A stretch of 13,701 nucleotides of DNA, taken from positions 1 through 13,701 of the forward strand of contig JAICIT010000016.1 of assembly GCA_025960445.1 (NCBI GenBank). The letters run 5' to 3'. The notes beneath the pieces were generated by a model. The model saw only the letters and a program-made list of their open reading frames with translations, did not search any database and was not told where the DNA came from. Shown here one piece after another: positions 8,264 through 13,701 of this stretch (positions within the stretch are counted from its first letter, which is position 1; each line of letters opens with the position of its first letter). Position numbers and translations under genes: made by a program. Origin of the DNA: Bradyrhizobium sp. Its GTDB lineage: Bacteria > Pseudomonadota > Alphaproteobacteria > Rhizobiales > Xanthobacteraceae.

Positions 8264-8281
8264 GTTCCGTTCGCGCGGAAC
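8264..8281. promoter_or_regulatory. Inverted repeat upstream of the KaiC-like gene
   Basis: A perfect inverted repeat, GTTCCG (8264-8269) and CGGAAC (8276-8281), with a 6-base centre TTCGCG. It could be an operator or an RNA hairpin. Its right arm supplies the GGAAC of the promoter candidate described next, so a protein bound here would compete with polymerase. Confidence 0.4.
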
Positions 8282-8301
8282 CGACTGGCGCCACTAGAGT
8301 T
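8277..8301 (+). promoter_or_regulatory. EcfG-like (general stress sigma factor) promoter candidate
   Basis: GGAAC (8277-8281) followed after 16 bp by AGTT (8298-8301) matches the alphaproteobacterial EcfG consensus GGAAC-N16/17-CGTT in all but one base. A transcript would start near 8308, leaving a short leader with AGGGG (8312-8316) just before the ATG at 8321. Short degenerate motifs arise by chance, so this is a lead only. Confidence 0.35.
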
Positions 8302-8320
8302 TGTCCCCGTCAGGGGTTGC

Positions 8321-9820
8321 ATGAACAAGGTCGAAACAACAGCCGGCAAGGCGAAATCCGGGATCTGGGGGCTTGACGATATTTTGTCGGGCGGGTTCAG
8401 CCGTGGCCATATCTTCCTTGTGGAAGGCGCGCCGGGCACCGGGAAGACGACTGTAGCGCTGCAATTTCTGCTCGAAGGCGCGAGGTCCGGTGAGAAATGC
8501 CTCTATGTCACGCTATCCGAAACGGAACGCGAGTTGCGCGACGGCGCCGCCTCTCACGGCTGGTCGCTCGACAGCGGCATTGAAGTGTTCGAACTATTGC
8601 CGCCGGAAAGCCTGCTGGATTCCGAGCAGCAGCAGAGCTTGCTCTATTCGTCAGATCTCGAACTCGGCGAAACCACAAAACAAATTTTCGAAGCCGTCGA
8701 ACGCGCGCGACCGAGCCGCGTCGTTCTCGACAGCCTCTCCGAAATCAGATTGCTGGCACAAAGCTCGCTACGTTATCGACGGCAGATTCTGGCGATCAAG
8801 CACTATTTCGCGAAATACAACACCACAGTGATGATGCTCGACGATCTTACCGCCGAGGTTGCCGACAAGACGGTGCACAGCGTCGCTCACGGCGTGCTCC
8901 GGCTCGAGGAACTGGCACCGGCTTACGGTGCCGAGCGACGCCGCATGCGCGTAATCAAGTACCGAGGCGTGAAGTTTCGTGGTGGCTATCACGATGCGAC
9001 GATTACTACCGGCGGCTTCAACGTGTTTCCCCGACTGGTAGCATCGGAATATCGCGCCAATTTTGAGCGCAGCACGATGTCGAGCGGCATTCCCGAGTTC
9101 GACCGGCTGCTCGGCGGCGGCGTCGAGACCGGTTCGAGCACATTGGTGCTCGGTCCCGCCGGCACCGGCAAATCCCTCGCCGCCATCGTCTTCATCGTTG
9201 CGGCGATCGAGCGAGGCGAAAGGGCTGCGCTGTTCGTGTTCGATGAGGAACTTGGGCTTCTATTCTCGCGCATGACAGCGCTCGGCATCGACCTGGAAGC
9301 CATGCAGCGCAGCGGCGTTCTGTTTGTTGAACAGGTCGATGCCGCGGAACTATCGCCTGGCGAGTTTGCCCACCGAGTTCGCAAACGAGTGGACGAGGAC
9401 AAGATCAGGACCGTGGTGATCGATAGTTTGAATGGCTATCAGGCGGCGATGCCCGAGGAGAATTCTCTTATTCTTCATATTCACGAACTGCTGCAATATC
9501 TGAACCGGCGCGGTGCGGCAACGTTCATCACCGTGGCGCAGCATGGCCTCGTCGGCGACATGAAGGCCCCTGTAGATGTGACCTATCTGGCTGATACCGT
9601 CATACTGTTGCGCTATTTCGAGGCGCTCGGCTCTGTTCGACGCGCCATGTCGATCATCAAGAAACGCACCGGCGAGCATGAAGCGACGATCCGGGAATAC
9701 CGCATCGATGAGCGTGGTCTGACCATCGGAGAGCCGCTGGAGGGATTTCAAGGCGTGCTTCGTGGTGTTCCTGTCTATATCGGCGGAGGACAGCCGTTAC
9801 TGGAGGAGCAAACGGCGTGA
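8321..9820 (+). CDS. KaiC-like double-domain ATPase
   Basis: A RecA-superfamily protein with two KaiC modules, related to the cyanobacterial clock ATPase/autokinase; proteobacterial homologues are tied to timing or stress signalling. Counting from ATG 8321 (499 residues, close to KaiC's about 519), module I has Walker A GAPGTGKT (36-43), SETE (66-69) aligning with the KaiC catalytic glutamates with only the second Glu kept, and Walker B RVVLDS (133-138). Module II has Walker A GPAGTGKS (278-285), DEE (308-310) at the second glutamate site and TVVIDS (364-369). At the position of the KaiC phosphosites Ser431/Thr432 this protein has Thr421/Tyr422 within DVTYLADT. The frame is open back to GTG 8240, but only ATG 8321 has a ribosome site (AGGGG, 4 bases upstream). 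It overlaps the downstream kinase gene by 4 bp. No kaiA or kaiB is present here. Confidence 0.9.
   Translation: MNKVETTAGKAKSGIWGLDDILSGGFSRGHIFLVEGAPGTGKTTVALQFLLEGARSGEKCLYVTLSETERELRDGAASHGWSLDSGIEVFELLPPESLLDSEQQQSLLYSSDLELGETTKQIFEAVERARPSRVVLDSLSEIRLLAQSSLRYRRQILAIKHYFAKYNTTVMMLDDLTAEVADKTVHSVAHGVLRLEELAPAYGAERRRMRVIKYRGVKFRGGYHDATITTGGFNVFPRLVASEYRANFERSTMSSGIPEFDRLLGGGVETGSSTLVLGPAGTGKSLAAIVFIVAAIERGERAALFVFDEELGLLFSRMTALGIDLEAMQRSGVLFVEQVDAAELSPGEFAHRVRKRVDEDKIRTVVIDSLNGYQAAMPEENSLILHIHELLQYLNRRGAATFITVAQHGLVGDMKAPVDVTYLADTVILLRYFEALGSVRRAMSIIKKRTGEHEATIREYRIDERGLTIGEPLEGFQGVLRGVPVYIGGGQPLLEEQTA
9802..9808 (+). promoter_or_regulatory. Strong ribosome-binding site deciding the kinase GTG start
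   Basis: GGAGGAG lies 8 bases before the GTG at 9817, inside the last codons of the KaiC-like gene. The start GTG and stop TGA overlap as GTGA, a classic translational-coupling arrangement. Confidence 0.8.
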
Positions 9821-11871
9821 GAGCGGGTGCGTCGTCCGAACGTGCGGTCATCCTCGCTCCGACCGGACGGGATGCGTCGGTGGCCGCGGCATTGATCACC
9901 GAAGCGGGTTACTACGCCACGGTCTGCGCCGACCTGGTGGCGCTGATGCACGAAGTAGAGCGGGGCGCGGGTCTCGCAGTCATTGCCGACGAGGCGATCA
10001 AGACCGCGGATCTCCGCCGATTGACGCAGTGGCTGAACGAGCAGCCATCATGGTCGGATTTTCCGATCGTGCTGTTGACGCGCCAAGGTGGCGGTCCCGA
10101 GCGCAATCCGGACGCGATGCGGCTCGGACAGGCTTTGGGCAACGTCACCTTCATTGAACGGCCGTTTCATCCGACCACGCTGGTAAGCATTGTCGGATCG
10201 GCCGTAAGAGGTCGGCGCCGACAATACCAAACACGCGCCATTCTCGAGGATCTCAGGGAGAGCGAGGGCCTGTTGCAGACCGCGCTGAACGCCGGTCATC
10301 TCGGCGCACTCGAGCTGCACTTACCCGAACTGGAGTTGGAAGCTTCGGACACCTGCAAGCAATTTTTCGGGCGCAGGCCGGATGAGCCGTTCTCATACGA
10401 CGACCTGCTGGCCTCCGTTCATCCCGACGACCGGGCGCGGCGCAACCGGGTGCTGGAAACCACCATTAGGAGTGGAGGGGACTACAGCATCGAGTACCGC
10501 AATATCTGGCCCGACGGCTCGCAGCATTGGGTGGACGTTCGGGCCCGCGCGGTCCGACGGCTCGATGGCAGCATCAAATCGCTTGTCGGCGTGTCGTCCG
10601 ATATCACGGCCCGCAAGGTCGCGGAAATCGAACGCGAAAACTTGCTGGCGCAGCTCGCCGCTGAACGCACCGCGCTGGCAGAACTGACCGCCACCCTCGA
10701 ACAGCGCGTCGAGCAGCGCACCGCCGACCTGATGAAGGAAGTCGCCGCGCGTGAAAAGGCGCAGGAGCAATTGCGCCAGGCTCAAAAGATGGAGACCATT
10801 GGTCAGCTCACCGGCGGCGTCGCTCACGATTTCAACAATCTTTTAATGGCGGTGATGGGTAATCTCGATCTGCTACGCAAGCGGATCCCCAGCGATCCGC
10901 GGCTGCATCGGCTAATCGATGGGGCCCTGCAGGGCGCGGAGCGCGGCGCCTCGCTGACCCAACGCCTGCTGGCATTCGCACGCCAACAGGATCTAAGAGC
11001 CGTGCCCGTCGATCTGCGTGGCCTGATCAACGGCATGATCGATTTGCTGGAGCGTTCTTTGGGACCGCGCGTGCAGCTCCGTCTGCAAATCCCGGAGGGA
11101 TTGCCGCCGGCCCGGGTCGACGCCAACCAGCTTGAACTTGCCATTCTCAATCTTGCAATCAATGCCCGCGACGCCATGCCCGACGGCGGCTCGATCAGGC
11201 TCGAAGTCTCCGAAGTGCAGGCGAATAGCGACCCCGCGCTGCGGCCCGGCCGCTACTTGAAACTTTCCGTAATCGATAGCGGCAAGGGCATGAGTCCGGA
11301 CATACTGAAGCGGGCCGTCGAGCCGTTCTTCTCCTCAAAGCCGCTCGGCAAAGGCACTGGCCTCGGCCTGTCGATGGTGCACGGGCTTGCGGTACAGCTT
11401 GGTGGCGCGCTGCAGTTGTCGAGCGCGGTGGGGAAGGGAACGACCGCAACGCTGATCCTGCCGGTGGCGACTGCCGTCCCCGAAACCGACAGTCCCGCGC
11501 AAAGGTCGCAAAAGGTCAATCGCTCGGCAGTGATCCTGTTTGTCGACGACGATCCCCTGATAGTGCTTTCGACCACCGAAATGCTGGAGGACCTCGGCCA
11601 TCAAGTTATTGGCGCCAGCTCCGGCGTGCACGCACTCGACATCATCAGGAGCGAGCAGCCGCTCGATTTGATGATGACGGATCACGTGATGCCGGGCATG
11701 ACCGGCATTGAGCTGGCGGCTGCGTCGCGTCAGTTGCGGCCGTCATTGCCGATCCTGCTGGCCACAGGCTACGCCGAATTGCCCGAGGGGACCCAGCTCG
11801 ACCTGCCGAGATTGGCAAAGCCCTATCATCAGGACCAGTTGCGCGATCGGCTCGATCAGCTCCTCGGCTAA
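9817..11871 (+). CDS. Soluble hybrid histidine kinase: pseudo-receiver, PAS, HisKA, HATPase, receiver
   Basis: A 684-residue two-component kinase without membrane segments, so it senses inside the cell. Domain order: a receiver-like module at about 9-130 lacking the paired N-terminal acids and with Arg115 where receivers have Lys; a PAS domain at about 150-268 (HPDDRARR at 202-209, WPDGSQHWVDVRARAVRR at 231-248, DITARK); a coiled coil at about 270-325; HisKA with phospho-accepting His337 in GGVAHDFNNLL; HATPase with N-box NLAINARDA (445-453), DSGKGM (487-492) and GKGTGLGLSM (511-520); and a complete C-terminal receiver at about 571-683 with acids Asp577-579, phospho-acceptor Asp622, Thr650 and Lys668. 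It starts with GTG overlapping the KaiC-like stop, with a strong ribosome site, so the two proteins are made together and probably act in one pathway. No separate response regulator or HPt gene is nearby. Confidence 0.92.
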   Translation: MRAGASSERAVILAPTGRDASVAAALITEAGYYATVCADLVALMHEVERGAGLAVIADEAIKTADLRRLTQWLNEQPSWSDFPIVLLTRQGGGPERNPDAMRLGQALGNVTFIERPFHPTTLVSIVGSAVRGRRRQYQTRAILEDLRESEGLLQTALNAGHLGALELHLPELELEASDTCKQFFGRRPDEPFSYDDLLASVHPDDRARRNRVLETTIRSGGDYSIEYRNIWPDGSQHWVDVRARAVRRLDGSIKSLVGVSSDITARKVAEIERENLLAQLAAERTALAELTATLEQRVEQRTADLMKEVAAREKAQEQLRQAQKMETIGQLTGGVAHDFNNLLMAVMGNLDLLRKRIPSDPRLHRLIDGALQGAERGASLTQRLLAFARQQDLRAVPVDLRGLINGMIDLLERSLGPRVQLRLQIPEGLPPARVDANQLELAILNLAINARDAMPDGGSIRLEVSEVQANSDPALRPGRYLKLSVIDSGKGMSPDILKRAVEPFFSSKPLGKGTGLGLSMVHGLAVQLGGALQLSSAVGKGTTATLILPVATAVPETDSPAQRSQKVNRSAVILFVDDDPLIVLSTTEMLEDLGHQVIGASSGVHALDIIRSEQPLDLMMTDHVMPGMTGIELAAASRQLRPSLPILLATGYAELPEGTQLDLPRLAKPYHQDQLRDRLDQLLG

Positions 11872-11888
11872 GCGCGCCCGGGGCGCGC
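11872..11888 (+). other. GC-rich hairpin directly after the kinase stop codon
   Basis: A perfect 7-bp stem GCGCGCC / GGCGCGC with loop CGG begins at the base after the TAA. No T run follows, so it is not a standard intrinsic terminator; it could protect the 3' end of the KaiC-like/kinase transcript or act with a termination factor. Confidence 0.4.
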
Positions 11889-11928
11889 ACGTGCGTCGAC
11901 ACCTCCGTATCCGCGATATAAGCAGGCC

Positions 11929-11947
11929 TTAACTCGCCATTAACCAT
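11929..11947 (+). promoter_or_regulatory. CtrA-type binding site
   Basis: TTAA (11929-11932), exactly seven bases, then TTAACCAT (11940-11947) matches the full alphaproteobacterial CtrA consensus TTAA-N7-TTAA with the preferred CCAT extension. It lies 69 bp before the ATG of the 87-residue gene. CtrA is the cell-cycle master regulator of this class. No clear -35/-10 pair could be placed beside it. Confidence 0.5.
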
Positions 11948-12016
11948 CCGGCTTGATGAATTCAGGGCGAAGTCGGCCCGTGGCGGGTCGCGCTCAACCG
12001 CTGAAAGGGCTGAGCC

Positions 12017-12280
12017 ATGAACTATGATGCGACGCCTGAAAAAGCCGCCGCGACCATTGACGAGATAAGGCGGCGGGTCAGTAACGCACTCGAGCGGCAT
12101 CCGCTCTGTCGAAACGTCCAATTCGAAATCGTCTCGACGACCAGGTCCAGCAAGGGCAGCAACTGGACCATCAGCATGCAGTCCATTGCGCCCGATGCGC
12201 TGTGGGAGGCCTCTGCTATTGTTGCCGATATTCAGGACGCCTACGACCTCTCGGCAGCCGCTCAATTTCGATCTCGCTGA
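12017..12280 (+). CDS. Small conserved-type protein of unknown function behind a CtrA box
   Basis: An 87-residue soluble protein that I cannot assign to a named family. The sequence suggests a compact helix-strand-strand-helix fold: helix at about 7-28 (PEKAAATIDEIRRRVSNALE), strands at about 34-42 (VQFEIVSTT) and 48-57 (NWTISMQSIA), then a helix at about 59-77. There is one cysteine (Cys31), no signal peptide and no membrane segment. The ATG at 12017 has a plausible ribosome site (AAAGGG about 10 bases upstream). It stands alone, 145 bp after the kinase gene and 169 bp before the next gene, with a CtrA-type site upstream. Codon usage looks like that of its neighbours and the opposite strand offers no better candidate. 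Confidence 0.68.
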   Translation: MNYDATPEKAAATIDEIRRRVSNALERHPLCRNVQFEIVSTTRSSKGSNWTISMQSIAPDALWEASAIVADIQDAYDLSAAAQFRSR

Positions 12281-12439
12281 TCGCTGTTGGGCTCAATCCT
12301 TATGCGAACGCCGGCCCGGCCCCAGGCAGTGGGTTGTGGATGGCGGCTCACCCCAGCCCCAATTTCGCCCACGCACGGCACGGTTAAGCCTTAATTGGTG
12401 CCCAGTGTTCGGACAATGATTTGGCCGCAAGCCCCGGAC

Positions 12440-12443
12440 GGAG
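12440..12443 (+). promoter_or_regulatory. Ribosome-binding site supporting a TTG start
   Basis: GGAG six bases before the TTG at 12450 is the best ribosome site near the opening of this frame; starting there also gives a complete signal peptide. The preceding gap (12281-12449) contains TTAA-N3-TTAA at 12384-12394 but no convincing promoter. Confidence 0.55.
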
Positions 12444-12449
12444 AACCGT

Positions 12450-13097
12450 TTGACAAGAGTCATTACACTTATCGCGCTGAGCTGTGTGCTCCTCGCCGGC
12501 GCGGCGGCCGTCAGCATTCTGGGCCGAGATAGCGTCCCGGCGGCCAAAGCCGATATGAATTCTCCGGTCGTCAAGAGCCCGATCGCCAATCGGGAAAGCA
12601 AGCAGGATCGGCTCGCCGTCACCAACATCGCGGTGGCCTCGCTTGAGCCTGCGCCGATACAGACGCTGAGCGAGCCCTTGCGGCAGGCCTTTGCATCGAC
12701 CGGATCCGCCGACATCGTGCAGCCAAAAGCAGTGGCTATCCCGGCACCGCAGAAGCCGAAGCCGGTCGCGAAGCCCGCCGCGGCGAAACCTTACGCGCTG
12801 CTCAGTGACGTGCAGATTGCCGGGATCAAGGAGCGCCTCCGCCTCTCGTCCGACCAGGAATATTATTGGCCGGCGGTGGAAAATGCGCTGCGCGCGGTCG
12901 CCCGGAAGATTCATTCTACGCGCCACGCCGATCCCCATGTCGCCGGTGCGGCGCCGATCGATCCCGATTCCGCTGAAGTCCAGCAATTGAAATCGGCAGC
13001 GATGCCGCTGTTGTTTCAATTGCGCGAAGACCAGAAGCAGGAAGTGCGCACGCTTGCCCGCCTGATCGGACTCGAAAAGGTCGCGGCGCAGATTTAG
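12450..13097 (+). CDS. Exported protein with Ala/Pro/Lys linker and LTxxQ-like C-terminus
   Basis: A 215-residue protein starting with TTG. Residues 1-22 (RVITLIALSCVLLAGAAAV) form a signal peptide or membrane anchor, so the rest should be periplasmic. A low-complexity stretch follows (about 30-115, with QKPKPVAKPAAAKP at 101-114). The C-terminal part (about 117-215) is predicted helical with LRLSSDQEYYWPAVENALRAVA (130-151), which resembles the L-T/S-xx-Q motif of Spy/CpxP-like periplasmic proteins, then a second helical block (176-212). That family includes metal- or envelope-stress chaperones, but the match is only partial and I do not claim the function. It is the last recognisable gene in the window; a strong terminator follows 150 bp downstream. 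Confidence 0.72.
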   Translation: MTRVITLIALSCVLLAGAAAVSILGRDSVPAAKADMNSPVVKSPIANRESKQDRLAVTNIAVASLEPAPIQTLSEPLRQAFASTGSADIVQPKAVAIPAPQKPKPVAKPAAAKPYALLSDVQIAGIKERLRLSSDQEYYWPAVENALRAVARKIHSTRHADPHVAGAAPIDPDSAEVQQLKSAAMPLLFQLREDQKQEVRTLARLIGLEKVAAQI

Positions 13098-13152
13098 AGC
13101 GAGCATCGGACGACCATCGGATGCACAGCGCCACGCGGATGGTTTGTTTGCG

Positions 13153-13173
13153 GTTCAATGTTAAAAAGTGAAC
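13153..13173. repeat. Short inverted repeat in the 3' non-coding region
   Basis: GTTCA (13153-13157) and TGAAC (13169-13173) flank an AT-rich 11-base centre. The 5-bp arms are short; it may be an operator half-site pair or chance. Confidence 0.2.
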
Positions 13174-13208
13174 AGACGAGCCTGCCCGGTTTCCACACAA
13201 TGCCGCCC

Positions 13209-13238
13209 ATTGCTTAGCTACCGATGTAATTGCTTAGC
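13209..13238 (+). repeat. Direct repeat of a 10-mer with 20-bp period
   Basis: ATTGCTTAGC occurs at 13209-13218 and again at 13229-13238. The 20-bp period is about two helical turns, which would place both copies on the same DNA face, as for tandem protein-binding sites. It lies between the last gene and the strong terminator, so it would also be part of any RNA ending there. Confidence 0.5.
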
Positions 13239-13246
13239 GACTTCTC

Positions 13247-13275
13247 CGCCCGGCCTGATGGCCGGGCGTTTTCTT
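13247..13275 (+). terminator. Strong rho-independent terminator
   Basis: A perfect 9-bp GC-rich stem, CGCCCGGCC (13247-13255) and GGCCGGGCG (13260-13268), with tetraloop TGAT, followed at once by TTTTCTTTT. On the minus strand no T run follows, so it works only for plus-strand transcripts. It ends either a 170-base 3' untranslated region of the 12450 gene or a separate small RNA from within 13098-13246. Confidence 0.88.
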
Positions 13276-13380
13276 TTCCGGCCAGTCGAACGCAGCCAAT
13301 CGAGGTTGATTGCACCGCAGCCCGAATATTGAGCCCGAACCTCTCGCTATGGGTTGCGTCTCTCCTTCTATCTCGCATTC

Positions 13381-13701
13381 TGATTTGCCCGACAGGCGCT
13401 CCGGGAAATCACTGTCCAGCCCATCTGCAAAAACATTTCCGTTCTCGCTTGATGCAAATCACTTCATAAGAGCGGCCGTCTCGTCCCACCAAGAGGGGCG
13501 GCTCGCGATCGTCACGAACGCGGGACGGGATGCAATGGACGCTGATCTGCCGCTGACGAACGGCACGTGATGTGGACGATGAAGTCGTGTGGTTCTGACG
13601 CCTCGACGCTGGCATCAAGTTGGCGGGAAGTGTCCCGCCGATGACGGTGACAAAAAAGCCCGATCACCGGGAAGAGCGCGATATAAGTCGTAAACTATTG
13701 C
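13381..13701 (+). repeat. Hairpin-rich reiterated intergenic element of Bradyrhizobium type, cut by the window edge
   Basis: From memory, the core from about 13471 (the stretch through GAGGGGCGGC, the CGTCACGAACGCGGGACGGG region and the end near GAAGAGCGCGATATAAG) occurs in many copies in Bradyrhizobium and relatives, often with a preceding part like 13381-13465. This is recognition, not a search. Directly visible are four possible helices in order: 13479-13487 with 13522-13530 (9 bp, one G-U); 13596-13602 with 13611-13617 (7 bp, one C-A mismatch); 13622-13628 with 13633-13639 (7 bp, perfect, loop AGTG); 13645-13650 with 13664-13669 (6 bp, perfect). No reading frame here looks coding. The regular hairpins suggest a structured RNA or a mobile repeat. 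I recall the family continuing beyond this edge into a long terminal inverted repeat, which cannot be checked here. The left boundary is approximate. Confidence 0.55.

Noticed and set aside
8240..8320. GTG start giving the KaiC-like protein 27 more residues
   Set aside because: No ribosome site precedes it, and the extension would cover the inverted repeat and promoter candidate; ATG 8321 has AGGGG in place.
12384..12394. TTAA-N3-TTAA as a second CtrA site
   Set aside because: The spacing is 3 rather than 7 bases, so it does not fit the CtrA consensus.
12384..13106. 240-codon minus-strand frame
   Set aside because: It covers the exported LTxxQ-like gene in antisense and has neither signal peptide nor recognisable domain; the plus frame has a ribosome site and signal peptide.
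13230..13618. Short open frames in the terminal region on both strands
   Set aside because: They cross the terminator and the hairpin-rich repeat, have no ribosome sites and resemble the spurious hypothetical proteins usually called in this repeat.
1..13701. tRNA, rRNA, CRISPR array, insertion sequence or phage genes
   Set aside because: No tRNA or rRNA signature, no regularly spaced repeat array, and no transposase or integrase-like protein was seen on either strand.

Overview
The window reads as a chromosomal segment of a high-GC alphaproteobacterium, most likely Bradyrhizobium or a close relative such as Rhodopseudomonas or Nitrobacter. The evidence is the protein families (an NdvA-type glucan exporter, a KaiC-like ATPase paired with a hybrid kinase), weak Shine-Dalgarno use with several non-ATG starts, a CtrA-type box, and an intergenic repeat at the right edge that I know from these genomes. 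The assignment is inferred from sequence features and memory, not from a search.

Layout. Positions 1-5200 are a minus-strand block, read right to left: an orphan NitT/TauT-type periplasmic substrate-binding protein (4142-5200), an NdvA-like beta-glucan ABC exporter (2271-4037), a D-alanyl-D-alanine carboxypeptidase with a long Lys/Ala/Pro tail (583-2103), and the first 145 codons of a FadD-type acyl-CoA ligase cut by the window edge (1-437). A divergent intergenic region of 281 bp (5201-5481) separates this from a plus-strand block: a second-copy-type HisE/MazG-like pyrophosphohydrolase (5482-5883), a DedA/YqaA-family membrane protein (5947-6528), an exported six-cysteine protein (6580-7137), a nitronate monooxygenase-family flavoprotein (7243-8211), a KaiC-like double-ATPase (8321-9820) overlapping by 4 bp a soluble hybrid histidine kinase (9817-11871), an 87-residue protein behind a good CtrA box (12017-12280), and an exported protein with an LTxxQ-like C-terminus (12450-13097).

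The last 604 bases (13098-13701) hold no convincing gene. They contain a 20-bp-spaced direct repeat, a very strong rho-independent terminator (13247-13275), and from about 13381 to the edge a hairpin-rich sequence that I recognise as a reiterated intergenic element of Bradyrhizobium-type genomes. This copy is truncated by the window end.

How the parts may work together. The KaiC-like protein and the kinase are almost certainly one translationally coupled signalling unit. An inverted repeat and an EcfG-like (general stress sigma factor) promoter candidate lie just upstream. The minus block has a cell-envelope flavour (glucan export, peptidoglycan trimming). The remaining plus-strand genes look like a loose series of housekeeping or accessory genes rather than one operon. 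The best leads for something undescribed are the terminal repeat with its conserved-looking helices and the KaiC-like/hybrid kinase pair without KaiA or KaiB in the window.
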